The position numbers and the translations under genes were made by a program. The notes under the pieces are model-generated. The model searched no databases and was not told where the DNA came from. It was given only the letters and a program-made list of their open reading frames with translations. This document shows, piece after piece, positions 15,653 through 25,308 of a stretch of 64,000 nt of DNA; position 1 is the first letter of the stretch; each line of letters begins with the position of its first letter. The stretch lies in contig CAWFYC010000016.1 in the NCBI GenBank assembly GCA_963819855.1, positions 124,001 through 188,000 on the forward strand. Direction: 5' to 3'. This stretch comes from JAMXLO01 sp963819855. Its GTDB lineage: Bacteria; Pseudomonadota; Alphaproteobacteria; Acetobacterales; Acetobacteraceae.

Positions 15653-18201
15653 GCCTGACGCTCTGGGGCGCGGCGGCGCCGGCGGCTGGGCAGCCACCAG
15701 CAGACGCGGCGCTGTACGACCGCCCGGTGCTGGTGGTCGACCCCGGCATGCATACGGCAATGATCATGCGCGCCGACGCGGATCGCGCCGGCAACTGGGC
15801 AGTGACCGGCTCGGACGACAAGACGGTGCGGGTCTGGTCGCTCGCCGACGGTGCGTTGGCGCGCACCATCCGGCTGCCCGCCGGCCCAGGCAATGTCGGG
15901 AAGGCCCTTGCCGTGGCGGTCAGCCCGGACGGCGCACTGATCGCCGCCGGCGGATGGACACGAGGCGTTGTTGGGCAGGAGCAGATTTACCTATTCGATC
16001 GTGCCAGCGGCGCGCTGATCAAGCGCATCGAGGGCCTGTCGAACGTCGTCGATCACCTGGCCTTCTCACCGGATGGCCGTCGCCTGGCGGCGACGCTGTA
16101 CCGCGGCGGCATCCGGCTGTATGACCACGACCGGGACTGGGGCGAGGCCGCCCGCGATGCGGATTATGGTGACTTGACCTTTAGCGCGGCGTTCGCCCCG
16201 GACGGCCGACTGGCGACCACCTCGTATGACGGCAAGGTGCGGCTCTACGCCGCCGAACCGGGAGGCACAGCACGCCCCGCCGTTGCGATCGACGCCCCTG
16301 ACGGCCGCCAACCCTGCGGCATCGCGTTCAGCCCCGATGGAGCGCGCCTGGCGGTTGGCTATGTCAACGGTACGGCGGTTACTCTGCTGGACGGCCATAC
16401 GCTCACCAGGCTTCCGGGGCCCGACGTAACGGGCGTCACAGGCGGCGATCTTGGGAACGTCTCTTGGTCCCGGGACGGCCGGACGTTGTTTGCGGCGGGT
16501 CATTATGGGGCAGTCGACACGCCGGTTCTCGCCTGGGGCGAAGCGGGCGCTGGCCACCGGCAGATTCTGCCCGCCGCTCAGGACACGGTGATGAGGCTCG
16601 TACCGCTGCCGAACGGTGACTTGCTGGTCGCCACCGCTGATCCCTGGCTCGGCAGGCTGCGGCCAGACGGCACGGTTGCCTGGGCATGGCGGCCACCCAA
16701 GGCCGATCTCCGCAATCAGTTCGACACCCTGGCGGTATCGAGCGACGGTACACAAATAAGCTTCGGCTATGCCGCCTTCGGCAAGCAGCCGGCGTTGTTC
16801 GATCTGACGAAGCGGGCGCTGGGGCTCGACCCGTCGGGCGACGCGCGTTTGACCACAGCGCGCCAGGACGGCCTGCCGATTGAAGGCTGGGCCAATACCA
16901 CCCACCCGACGCTGAGCGGCCGGCCATTGGCCCTGGAACAGTACGAAACCTCCCGCAGCCTCGCCATCAGCCCAGCAGGAGACCGCTTCGTGCTCGGCGC
17001 GGACTGGTCACTGCGCGCCTTCGCTGCCGACGGCACGCCGCTGTGGACCCGGCCGGTTCCCGGGGTTGTCTGGGCGGTGAACATCACCGGCGACGGCAGG
17101 CTGGTGGTGGCCGCCTACCAAGACGGTACGATCCGCTGGCACCGGATGAGCGACGGGGTGGAGCTGCTCGCGTTCATGCCGCTGCCCGACCGCACCAACT
17201 GGGTGGCCTGGACGCCGGAAGGGTTCTACGCCGCCACCCCGGGCGCGCACGGCATCCTGCGCTGGCACATCAACAACGGCTGGGACGCGCCGGCCGACAG
17301 CGTGCCGATCGAGAACATCCCCGGCTCCTATCGTCCCACCATGCTGCCGCTGGTGTTGCAGGAACTCGAGACCGCCCGCGCGTTCGGCCTGATGGGCCTC
17401 GCCGAGCACGCCAAGGAGGTCATGCTGCGCACCAACAGCCGGGTCCCGCCCGGGGCGCAGCTGCATCTGCTCGCGATCGGCATCAACGCGTACAGCGGCA
17501 AGCTGCATCTCGACTACGCGCGGCCCGACGCGCATGACCTGGCCAGCGCGATCGCCAGCACGCAGGAGGTGCTGTACCGGGTCAGCCCGCAAGCGCTGTT
17601 CGACGCCGATGCCAGCAAGAAGGGCATCGTGGACGCCCTCGAGGCGATGCGGGACGGCATGGCCAAAGGCGCCGGCAACGACCTGGCCGTGGTGTATTTC
17701 TCGGGCCACGGCGCGATGGTGGACGACAAGCTCTACCTGCTGCCTGCCGATGTCGACGCGAGCCGCCCGGCGCGCATCAAGTCGACCGGGCTGTCGATCG
17801 ACGATCTGCGGGATGAATTGCTGGAACTCGCCAAGCACGGCCGGGTCCTGGTGTTGCTCGACGCGTGCCATTCGGGCGCGACGTCGGGGGACGGCGTGAA
17901 GCTCGCCATGGACTCGACCAGGCTGCGCAGCGGCCTCGCCGCCGGCAACGCCACGGTGCTCACCTCATCCAGTGGCGACGAGGTCTCGTATGAGGACAAG
18001 AGCTGGCAGCACGGTGCGTTCACCAAGGCGCTGCTGGATGCGTTCGGCGATGCCGCCGCCGACATCAACCAGAACGGCCTGATCAGCACGACGGGTCTGG
18101 TCAGATACGTCACCAATCGGGTGCTGGCGCTGACCGACGGCAGGCAGCACCCCGGCATGGAAGCGCGCTTCGAGGCGACCCTGTTCGCTGTGCAGCGCTG
18201 A
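15616..18201 (+). CDS. Secreted WD40-propeller caspase-like peptidase, copy 1 (intact)
   Basis: An 861-residue protein. A Sec signal peptide (CALVLSLTLWGAAAPAAG) leads to a WD40-type propeller of about 550 residues with recurring SPDGRRLA and KTVRVWSLADG elements. A C-terminal peptidase C14 (caspase/metacaspase) domain follows from about residue 610. The catalytic dyad is present: H698 in VYFSGHGAMV and C751 in LLDACHSGA. Such propellers normally sense ligands or proteins while the C14 domain cleaves after basic or acidic residues; both roles are inferred. The start at 15616 lies inside the preceding gene, with GGAG about 10 bp upstream. The gene ends in TGATG, overlapping the possible upstream start of copy 2. 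Only this copy of the array is fully in frame. Confidence 0.88.
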   Translation: MARVRQNCALVLSLTLWGAAAPAAGQPPADAALYDRPVLVVDPGMHTAMIMRADADRAGNWAVTGSDDKTVRVWSLADGALARTIRLPAGPGNVGKALAVAVSPDGALIAAGGWTRGVVGQEQIYLFDRASGALIKRIEGLSNVVDHLAFSPDGRRLAATLYRGGIRLYDHDRDWGEAARDADYGDLTFSAAFAPDGRLATTSYDGKVRLYAAEPGGTARPAVAIDAPDGRQPCGIAFSPDGARLAVGYVNGTAVTLLDGHTLTRLPGPDVTGVTGGDLGNVSWSRDGRTLFAAGHYGAVDTPVLAWGEAGAGHRQILPAAQDTVMRLVPLPNGDLLVATADPWLGRLRPDGTVAWAWRPPKADLRNQFDTLAVSSDGTQISFGYAAFGKQPALFDLTKRALGLDPSGDARLTTARQDGLPIEGWANTTHPTLSGRPLALEQYETSRSLAISPAGDRFVLGADWSLRAFAADGTPLWTRPVPGVVWAVNITGDGRLVVAAYQDGTIRWHRMSDGVELLAFMPLPDRTNWVAWTPEGFYAATPGAHGILRWHINNGWDAPADSVPIENIPGSYRPTMLPLVLQELETARAFGLMGLAEHAKEVMLRTNSRVPPGAQLHLLAIGINAYSGKLHLDYARPDAHDLASAIASTQEVLYRVSPQALFDADASKKGIVDALEAMRDGMAKGAGNDLAVVYFSGHGAMVDDKLYLLPADVDASRPARIKSTGLSIDDLRDELLELAKHGRVLVLLDACHSGATSGDGVKLAMDSTRLRSGLAAGNATVLTSSSGDEVSYEDKSWQHGAFTKALLDAFGDAAADINQNGLISTTGLVRYVTNRVLALTDGRQHPGMEARFEATLFAVQR
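16645..18201 (+). repeat. Near-identical 1.56 kb block, first copy (second at 19252-20808)
   Basis: The 3' parts of WD40-caspase copies 1 and 2 align base for base with an offset of 2607 bp. I saw only scattered substitutions, mostly after 17570, and mostly silent (for example GTGCTGTACCGG versus GTGTTGTATCGG). The sharp left boundary is at TGGCTCGGCAGG. Confidence 0.85.
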
Positions 18202-19020
18202 TGGGAGGCAACGTCATGGGCGGCTTTCGGCAAGGTTGCGCCCTCGTTCTGAGCCTGACGCTGTGGGCCGCGGCGGCGACGGCGGCGGAGCAGAAGCCGG
18301 CGGAGGCGGCGCTGTACGACCGGCCGGTGTTGGTGGTCGATCCCGGCATGCATACGGCGATCATCAAGCGAGCCGCCGCGGACGGTGCCGGACGCTGGGC
18401 GGTGACCGGCTCGGACGACAAGACGGTACGGGTCTGGTCGCTCGCCGACGGGGCGCTGAAGGGCACCATTCGGCTGCCTGCCGGGCCGGGCAATGTCGGC
18501 AAGGTCTATGCCGTGGCGATCAGCCCGGACGGCGTACTGGTCGCCGCCGGCGGCTGGACCCGATGGACCGACGCCGACCGGCAGGAGCAGATCCACCTGT
18601 TCGATCGCGCCAGCGGCGCGCTGGTCATGCGCATCGATGGCCTGCCAAGCGTCGTCAATCATCTGACCTTCTCGCCGGATGGCCGCCGCCTGGCGGCGAT
18701 GCTGTTTTCGGGCGGCATCCGACTGTACGACCGCGACCGGAGCTGGGGCGAGGCCGCCCGCGACGCGGACTACGGGGATCAGAGTTACGGCGCATCATTC
18801 GCCCCGGACGGGCGGCTGGCGACCACCTCGTTTGACGGCAAGGTGCGGCTGTATGCCGCCGAACTGCAAGGAGCGGCGCACCCCGCCGTCGCGATCGACG
18901 CACCAGACGGCCGGCAACCTTTCGGCGTCGCGTTCAGCCCGACCGACGCGACGCGCCTGGCGATCGGCTATAACGACGGCACGGCGGTGACCCTGCTGGA
19001 CGGCCGCACCCTTGCCGAGC
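18202..19020 (+). repeat. Near-identical 5' block shared by copies 2 and 3 (second at 20809-21645)
   Basis: The leader GGAGGCAACGTC, the signal peptide and the first part of the propeller match between copies 2 and 3, with the same ~2.6 kb offset. Copy 3 carries several small insertions. Copy 1 is clearly more distant over this stretch. Confidence 0.8.
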
Positions 19021-20808
19021 TCCCGAAGCCTGACGTTGCGGGTATCGCAGGATACAATATCTCAACAGTCGCCTGGGCGCAGGACGGACGCATCTTGTTT
19101 GGCAGCGGCTACTACCCTGGCGGTGGTTACCCACCAATTTTTACCTGGAGTGACGCGGGGAAGCGGCACACCTTGGCCGCCCGCGCAGGACGTCGTGACC
19201 AGCCTCGTCCCGCTGCCTGATTTCAGCTTGTTGGTGGCCACGGGCGAACCTTGGCTCGGCAGGCTGCGGCCAGACGGCACGGTTGCCTGGGCATGGCGGC
19301 CACCCAAGGCCGATCTCCGCAATCAGTTCGACACCCTGGCGGTATCGAGCGAAGGTACACAAATAAGCTTCGGCTACGCCGCCTTCGGCAAGCAGCCGGC
19401 GTTGTTCGATCTGACGAAGCGGGCGCTGGGGCTCGACCCGTCGGGCGACGCGCGTTTGACCACAGCGCGCCAGGACGGCCTGCCGATTGAAGGCTGGGCC
19501 AATACCACCCACCCGACGCTGAGCGGCCGGCCATTGGCCCTGGAACAGTACGAAACCTCCCGCAGCCTCGCCATCAGCCCAGCAGGGGACCGCTTCGTGC
19601 TCGGCGCGGACTGGTCACTGCGCGCCTTCGCTGCCGACGGCACGCCGCTGTGGACCCGGCCGGTTCCCGGGGTTGTCTGGGCGGTGAACATCACCGGCGA
19701 CGGCAGGCTGGTGGTGGCCGCCTACCAAGACGGTACGATCCGCTGGCACCGGATGAGCGACGGGGTGGAGCTGCTCGCGTTCATGCCGCTGCCCGACCGC
19801 ACCAACTGGGTGGCCTGGACGCCGGAAGGGTTCTACGCCGCCACCCCGGGCGCGCACGGCATCCTGCGCTGGCACATCAACAACGGCTGGGACGCGCCGG
19901 CCGACAGCGTGCCGATCGAGAACATCCCCGGCTCCTATCGTCCCACCATGCTGCCGCTGGTGTTGCAGGAACTCGAGACCGCCCGCGCGTTCGGCCTGAT
20001 GGGCCTCGCCGAGCACGCCAAGGAGGTCATGCTGCGCACCAACAGCCGGGTCCCGCCCGGGGCGCAGCTGCATCTGCTCGCGATCGGCATCAACGCGTAC
20101 AGCGGCAAGCTGCATCTCGACTACGCGCGGCCCGACGCGCATGACCTGGCCAGCGCGATCGCCAGCACGCAGGAGGTGTTGTATCGGGTCAGCCCGCAAG
20201 CGCTGTTCGATGCCGATGCCAGCAAGAAGGGCATCATCGACGCCCTCGAGGCGATGCGGGACGGCATGGCCAAGGGCGCCGGGAACGACCTGGCCGTGGT
20301 GTATTTCTCGGGCCACGGCGCGATGGTGGACGACAAGCTCTACCTGCTGCCCGCCGATGTCGACGCGAGCCGCCCGGCGCGCATCAAGTCGACGGGGCTG
20401 TCGATCGACGACCTGCGGGACGAACTGCTGGAACTCGCGAAGCACGGCCGGGTCCTGGTGTTGCTCGACGCGTGCCATTCGGGCGCGACGTCGGGGGACG
20501 GCGTGAAGCTCGCCATGGACTCGACCAGGCTGCGCAGCGGCCTCGCCGCCGGCAACGTCACGGTGCTCACCTCATCCAGCGGCGACGAGGTCTCGTATGA
20601 GGACAAGAGCTGGCAGCACGGTGCGTTCACCAAGGCGCTGCTGGATGCGTTCGGCGATGCCGCGGCCGACATCAACCAGAACGGGCTGATCAGCACGACG
20701 GGTCTGGTCAGATACGTCACCAATCGCGTGCTGGCACTGACCGATGGCAGGCAGCACCCCGGCATGGAAGCGCGCTTCGAGGCGACCCTGTTCGCTGTGC
20801 AGCGCTGA
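18216..20808 (+). pseudogene. WD40-caspase, copy 2: chimeric and frameshifted
   Basis: The start at 18216 has GGAGG at 18204-18208. The first ~320 residues (signal peptide plus propeller) closely match copy 3. From about 19252 to the stop at 20808 the DNA is almost identical to copy 1 (16645-18201), with only three residue changes that I could find. Near 19172 one extra base moves the reading from the signal-peptide frame (which stops at 19220) into the frame that carries the rest, including the catalytic H and C of the C14 domain. A +1 slip, a sequencing or assembly error, or re-initiation at the in-frame ATG at 19012 are alternatives to a dead gene. Confidence 0.75.
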
Positions 20809-20822
20809 TGGGAGGCAACGTC

Positions 20823-23450
20823 ATGGGCGGCTTTCGGCAAGGTTGCGCCCTCGTCCTGAGCCTGACGCTGTGGGCCGCGGCGGCGACGGCGGCGGAGCAG
20901 AAGCCGGCGGAGGCCGCGCTGTACGACCGGCCGGTGCTGGTGGTCGATCCCGGCATGCATACGGCGATCATCAAGCGCGCTGACGCGGACGGTGCCGGAC
21001 GCTGGGCGGTGACCGGCTCGGACGACAAGACGGTACGGGTCTGGTCGCTCGCGGACGGCGCGTTGGCAGCGGACCATCCGGCTGCCCGCCGGGCCGGGCA
21101 ACGTCGGCAAGGTCTATCGCCGTGGCGATCAGCCCGGACGGCGTACTGATCGCCGCCGGCGGCTGGACGCGATGAACCGCCGCCGACCGGCAGGAGCAGA
21201 TCTACCTGTTCGATCGTGCCAGCGGCGGGCTGTTCAAACGGATCGAAGGCCTGCCGGACGTCGTCAATCACCTGACGTTCTCGCCGGACGGCCGCCGCCT
21301 GGCGGCGATGCTCTGGGCGGCCGCAACGGCATCCGGCTGTACGACCGCGACCGGGGCTGGGGCGAGGCCGCCCGCGACGCGGACTACGGCGATAAGAGTT
21401 ACGGAGCGGCATTCGCCCCGGACGGGCGGCTGGCGACCACCTCGTTTGACGGCAAGGTGCGGCTGTATGCCGCCGAACTGCAAGGAGCGGCGCACCCCGC
21501 CGTCGCGATCGACGCACCAGACGGCCGGCAACCTTTCGGCGTCGCGTTCAGTCCGACCGACGCGACGCGCCTGGCGATCGGCTATGACGACGGCACGGCG
21601 GTGACCCTGCTGGACGGCGCATCGCTTGCCGAGCTTCCGGAGCCCGACGTCACGGGCATCACAGGAGGCAAGATCTGGCAACAGTCGCCTGGTCGTCGGA
21701 CGGCCGATCCTTGTTCGGCCGCGGTCGTGGCTATCGTGGACGGTGGCAACCGCCCGTTTTCGCCTGGACCAGTGGGCGCGGGGAATCGGCACATCTTGCC
21801 CGCCGCGCCAGGACATCGGTGACGAGGCTGGTGCCGCTACCGGACGGTCGGCCTGCTGGTGGCCACGCGCAGACCCCTGGCTCGGCAGACTGCAAGCCTG
21901 ACGGCACGGCGTTCTGGGCGCATGGGCCACAGCAGGCCGATTTCCGAAATCAGACCAACACGTTATCCGTGTCGAATGATGGCACGCGTATCGGCTTCGG
22001 CTTCGCAGCCTTCGGCAAACAGCCGGCGCGGTTCGATCTGACAGCGCGCGCCCTCGCGCTCGGCCCGCCCGCCGAGCGGGATATGGCCGCCCCCCGCCAG
22101 GATGGCCTGCCCATCGAGCACTGGGTCGACGAATACCACCCGACGCTCGGCGGTCGGCCGCTGGCCCTCAAAGCGTATGAGACCTCCCGCAGCCTCGCCA
22201 TCCACCCAGCAGGGGACCGCTTCGTGCTGGGCGCCGACTGGTCGCTGCGCGCCTTCAAAACCGACGGCACGGCCTTGTGGGTCCGACCGGTTCCCGACGT
22301 GGTTTGGGCGGTGAACATCACTGGTGATGGCCGGCTAGTGGTGGCCGCCTACGGCGACGGCACGATCCGCTGGCACCGGATGAGTGATGGGGTGGAGCTG
22401 CTGGCGTTCATGCCGCTGGCGGACCGTACCAACTGGGTGGCCTGGACGCCGGAGGGGTTCTACGCCGCCACCCCGGGCGCGCATGGCATCCTGCGCTGGC
22501 ACGTTAACCACGGCTGGGACGCGCCCGCCGACAGCGTGCCGATCGAGGACATCCCCGGCTCCTACCGTCCCGCCGTGTTGCCGCTGGTGCTGCAGGAACT
22601 GGAGACGCCGCGCGCACTCGGCCTCGCGGTGCTTGCCGAGCACAACAAGGAGGTGGCGATGCGCACCCACAGTCAGTTGCCGCCGGGCGTGCAGCTGCAT
22701 CTGCTGACCATCGGCATCAGCGCCTACAACGACGACTACGCCAAGAACCTGCGGCTGCACTACGCCGACCGCGACGCCCACGATCTGGCGAGCGCGATCG
22801 TCAACACGCAGGAGGGGCTCTACTCGCGTGTCGATGCGCAGGCACTGCTGGACAAGGATGCCAGCCGCGGCGGCATCCTGCGCGGGTTGCAGACGCTGCG
22901 CACCGGGATGGAACGCGGCGGCGGCAACGATCTCGCGGTGGTGCACTTCTCGGGCCACGGCGCGATGGTCGATGGCACGCTCTATCTGTTGCCGTACGAC
23001 ACGGATGCGCGCGATGCGGTCGGGATCAAGACAACCGCACTGCCGATCGACATGCTGCGGACCGAACTGCTGAAGCTGGCCGAGCATGGCCGGGTGCTGG
23101 TCCTGCTCGATGCCTGCCATTCCGGGGCGACGACGCTAGACGGGTCCGGCAAGGCGGTGGATGCGGCGGCGCTGCGCCAGGAGCTCGCCGCGGCGAACGT
23201 CACGGTGCTGACGTCGTCCGGTGGTCGTGAGGCTTCGCTGGAAGACGATGCCTGGCAGCACGGCGCATTCACGCGGGCGCTGCTCGATGCGCTGAACGAT
23301 CCCTCCGCCGATCCTGACCGTGTCGGCCTGATCAATGCGAACGCGCTCGCCCACTACGTCGCACGCCATGTAGCCTCGCTCACCGCAGGCAGGCAGACGC
23401 CGGACATGGAAGTCCGTTTCGATACCACCGTGTTCGCCGTGGGGCTGTAG
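20823..23450 (+). pseudogene. WD40-caspase, copy 3: propeller half broken, peptidase half intact
   Basis: The start at 20823 has the same GGAGG leader as copy 2. The signal peptide and first ~80 residues are intact. Then single-base insertions near 21070 and 21120, and further breaks near 21320 and 21680-21860, scatter the propeller over several frames. From about 21900 a single frame runs to the stop at 23450 and holds a C14 domain with VHFSGHGAMVDG and LLDACHSGATT intact. This half is clearly diverged from copies 1 and 2 (for example it carries an extra NDDYAKNLR stretch). An open frame exists from 21711, so a free peptidase could in principle still be made. Confidence 0.72.
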
Positions 23451-23575
23451 CAGAGCCGCCCGGCGACCGGCGGCCGCAGCGAGCGTCGGTCGTCTCGGTC
23501 GTTGGCATCAGACGAATCGGAATGGCGGAACCGCCCGTTGGCTGGTCCCGTTGGTCAGGCTCCGGAGCGGCGGGC

Positions 23576-24244
23576 TCAGGGTGGGCCGGTGCTGGTGGGT
23601 TCCAGGGGTGGCGGCGGGGCCGGCGTCGGCGGCGCGTAAAGCGCGGCCATGCGCTCATGCCGCGCAGCACGCGATCGCTTGAACATGTCGTTGAGGAAGC
23701 CGGCGAGGTTGCCGCCGTGCAGGATGATCGCCGTATGCAGTTCCCGCCACAGCGGGTGGTCCGCCATGATGCCGAGATCGCGGCAGATGTCGGCGATGAC
23801 GGCGCCGACCGGCCGGCGGCGGATCTCGGCGGCGATCTGCTCTGCCGTCGGCAGGCCGGCCAGGCGGGGCTCGGCCGCGGCCGGTTCCCGCGGTGCCTGT
23901 GGGGCGCGCGCTGAGCACTGCGATGGTGCGCGCGGCGGCTGAGGTTTCGGGTCCGGTCGGGCGGCACTGCGCAGTAGCCTGGCCTCGAGCGCAGCGGCGC
24001 GCTGCAAGGCCAGGGTGATGCGCGACAGGATCAGCGCGATGTCGCTGGTGCCGAAGCAACAGCCGGCGAGGGCGGGATCATTCGGGAGACTGCGTTGCCC
24101 GACCGCCGCGGCGAGTTGTTTGCCGTGGTCGATCAGCTTGCGGACCAGGCCGAGCAGACGCGCGAGGCAACCGCGCCGGTCTGTGCTCGCGGGCCAGCGG
24201 GCGGGCTGGATGGTTGGACCGGGTGCGGTGGCCGCGGCGGACAT
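23576..24244 (-). CDS. Hypothetical protein, helical, Pro-rich tail
   Basis: A 222-residue soluble protein that I do not recognise. It has an N-terminal helical part containing FGTSDIALILSRITLALQRA (about residues 64-83), an Ala/Pro/Arg-rich linker (about 95-128), and a second conserved-looking part with IRRRPVGAVIADICRDLGIM and LHGGNLAGFLNDMFKR. It ends in a Pro-rich tail of about 20 residues. It stands alone, convergent with the third caspase copy. No signal peptide or membrane segment is seen. The two well-ordered blocks and third-position G/C pattern support a real gene. Confidence 0.6.
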   Translation of the reverse strand: MSAAATAPGPTIQPARWPASTDRRGCLARLLGLVRKLIDHGKQLAAAVGQRSLPNDPALAGCCFGTSDIALILSRITLALQRAAALEARLLRSAARPDPKPQPPRAPSQCSARAPQAPREPAAAEPRLAGLPTAEQIAAEIRRRPVGAVIADICRDLGIMADHPLWRELHTAIILHGGNLAGFLNDMFKRSRAARHERMAALYAPPTPAPPPPLEPTSTGPP

Positions 24245-24410
24245 GAATGGAACAAGAACACAGGGACGCGTCGGATGTCAAGGAATATTTTCCGGACTGG
24301 CTCGCGCACCGTTCTGAGTGACGGTCAGCTTTGGTTTATCCGCAGACCACGGCGCGGCCGCAAAGCGGCAACCAATGGCTGATCCCGCGGCGTCGTCAGC
24401 AAGCAAGATG

Positions 24411-24781
24411 TAATACCAAGTGCCGGAAGTGGTGACGTATCTGAGCAACAATGCTCCATACGAGGCATCCTCGCGAAATAATCGTCATTCCCGCGAAAGC
24501 GGCAACCCAGGCCCAAATGTGCGGTGCGGCTCGCCTGGGTTCCCGCTTTGGGGGCTGTAATCCAATCTCAACTCACGTTTCGTCATCTCCCGCCGTCGGA
24601 TATGCAGCCAAAAAGGGAACGGCTCATGTCGTCTCCGGGCGAGTTAGCGATCAGCGAACCAGTGAAACGCAGCCCAAGGTGCCCATTCTCGCAAGACAGA
24701 CCCGGAAGTCGAGATTGGATTACAGCCCCTTTCGCGGGAATGACGGGATGGATGGGTCACCACTTCCGTCGCTTGGTATAA
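24411..24781. repeat. Nested inverted-repeat element (REP/MITE-like, no transposase)
   Basis: About 370 bp bounded by imperfect inverted ends: 24412-24436 against 24756-24780, 22 of 25 matching (ATACCAAG...GGAAGTGGTGAC). Inside lie two exact inverted pairs. One is CGTCATTCCCGCGAAAG at 24483-24499 against 24729-24745. The other is GGGGCTGTAATCCAATCTC at 24551-24569 against 24711-24729. A hairpin of the REP type (GCGGCAACCCAGGC...GCCTGGGTTCCCGC) sits at about 24498-24546. There is no coding frame that makes sense. It lies between a hypothetical gene and a gene remnant, as expected for a small non-autonomous element or REP cluster. Confidence 0.65.
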
Positions 24782-24810
24782 CGCAGTGCGCGCGGGCACC
24801 GCGATGGATG

Positions 24811-25300
24811 AAAATGCTGGTGCAACGGGCCTGGGTTGCGGCGATCGAGCGCGATCCCAACAGCTCGAACGAGGTCGCGCTCGACCGCAACAATGCGCAC
24901 GCATTGTTTCTGCCTGGCCAGACGCTGATGTGGCTCGGTCCGCCCGAAGCCGCGATCCCAGATATGGGGAGTGCGAACCGGCTCGATCCACGCGACCCCA
25001 ACTCAGCCTTCGCCGACTGCGCCGTGGCTGCGTGCAATCTCTTGCTCGGTCGGTCTGAACGGCGATCTGGAGGAGGCGAAGCAAGCCCTGGCGGCGGCGA
25101 TCAAGTTGAAGCCGGAAGTTTCCTCGCTGGCACAATGGCGCGCCACACAACCCTGGATCACCAATCCCCAGCACTGGGCTGCTCGAGAAGAAGACAGTGA
25201 ATGTCGGCCTGCGGCGTGCCGGCATGCCCGACCAATGATGCGCGTTGGGCTGGCATCGAGAAAGGCTTCGCGACATTCTGGCGCCTGCAACGCACCTGAG
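24811..25300 (+). pseudogene. Remnant of a TPR-containing protein (cyclase-TPR C-terminus)
   Basis: Fragments of a tetratricopeptide protein can be read in shifting frames: ALDRNNAHALFLPGQTLMWL with ANRLDPRDPNSAFADC, then GLNGDLEEAKQALAAAIKLK and AQWRATQPWITNPQ, then VNVGLRRAGMPDQ before a TGA. The sequence and its ending resemble the C-terminus of alphaproteobacterial proteins that join a class III cyclase domain to TPRs. An internal piece is missing between LLLGRS and GLNGD, and no start or N-terminal domain remains. Confidence 0.6.
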
Positions 25301-25308
25301 CACCCGCC

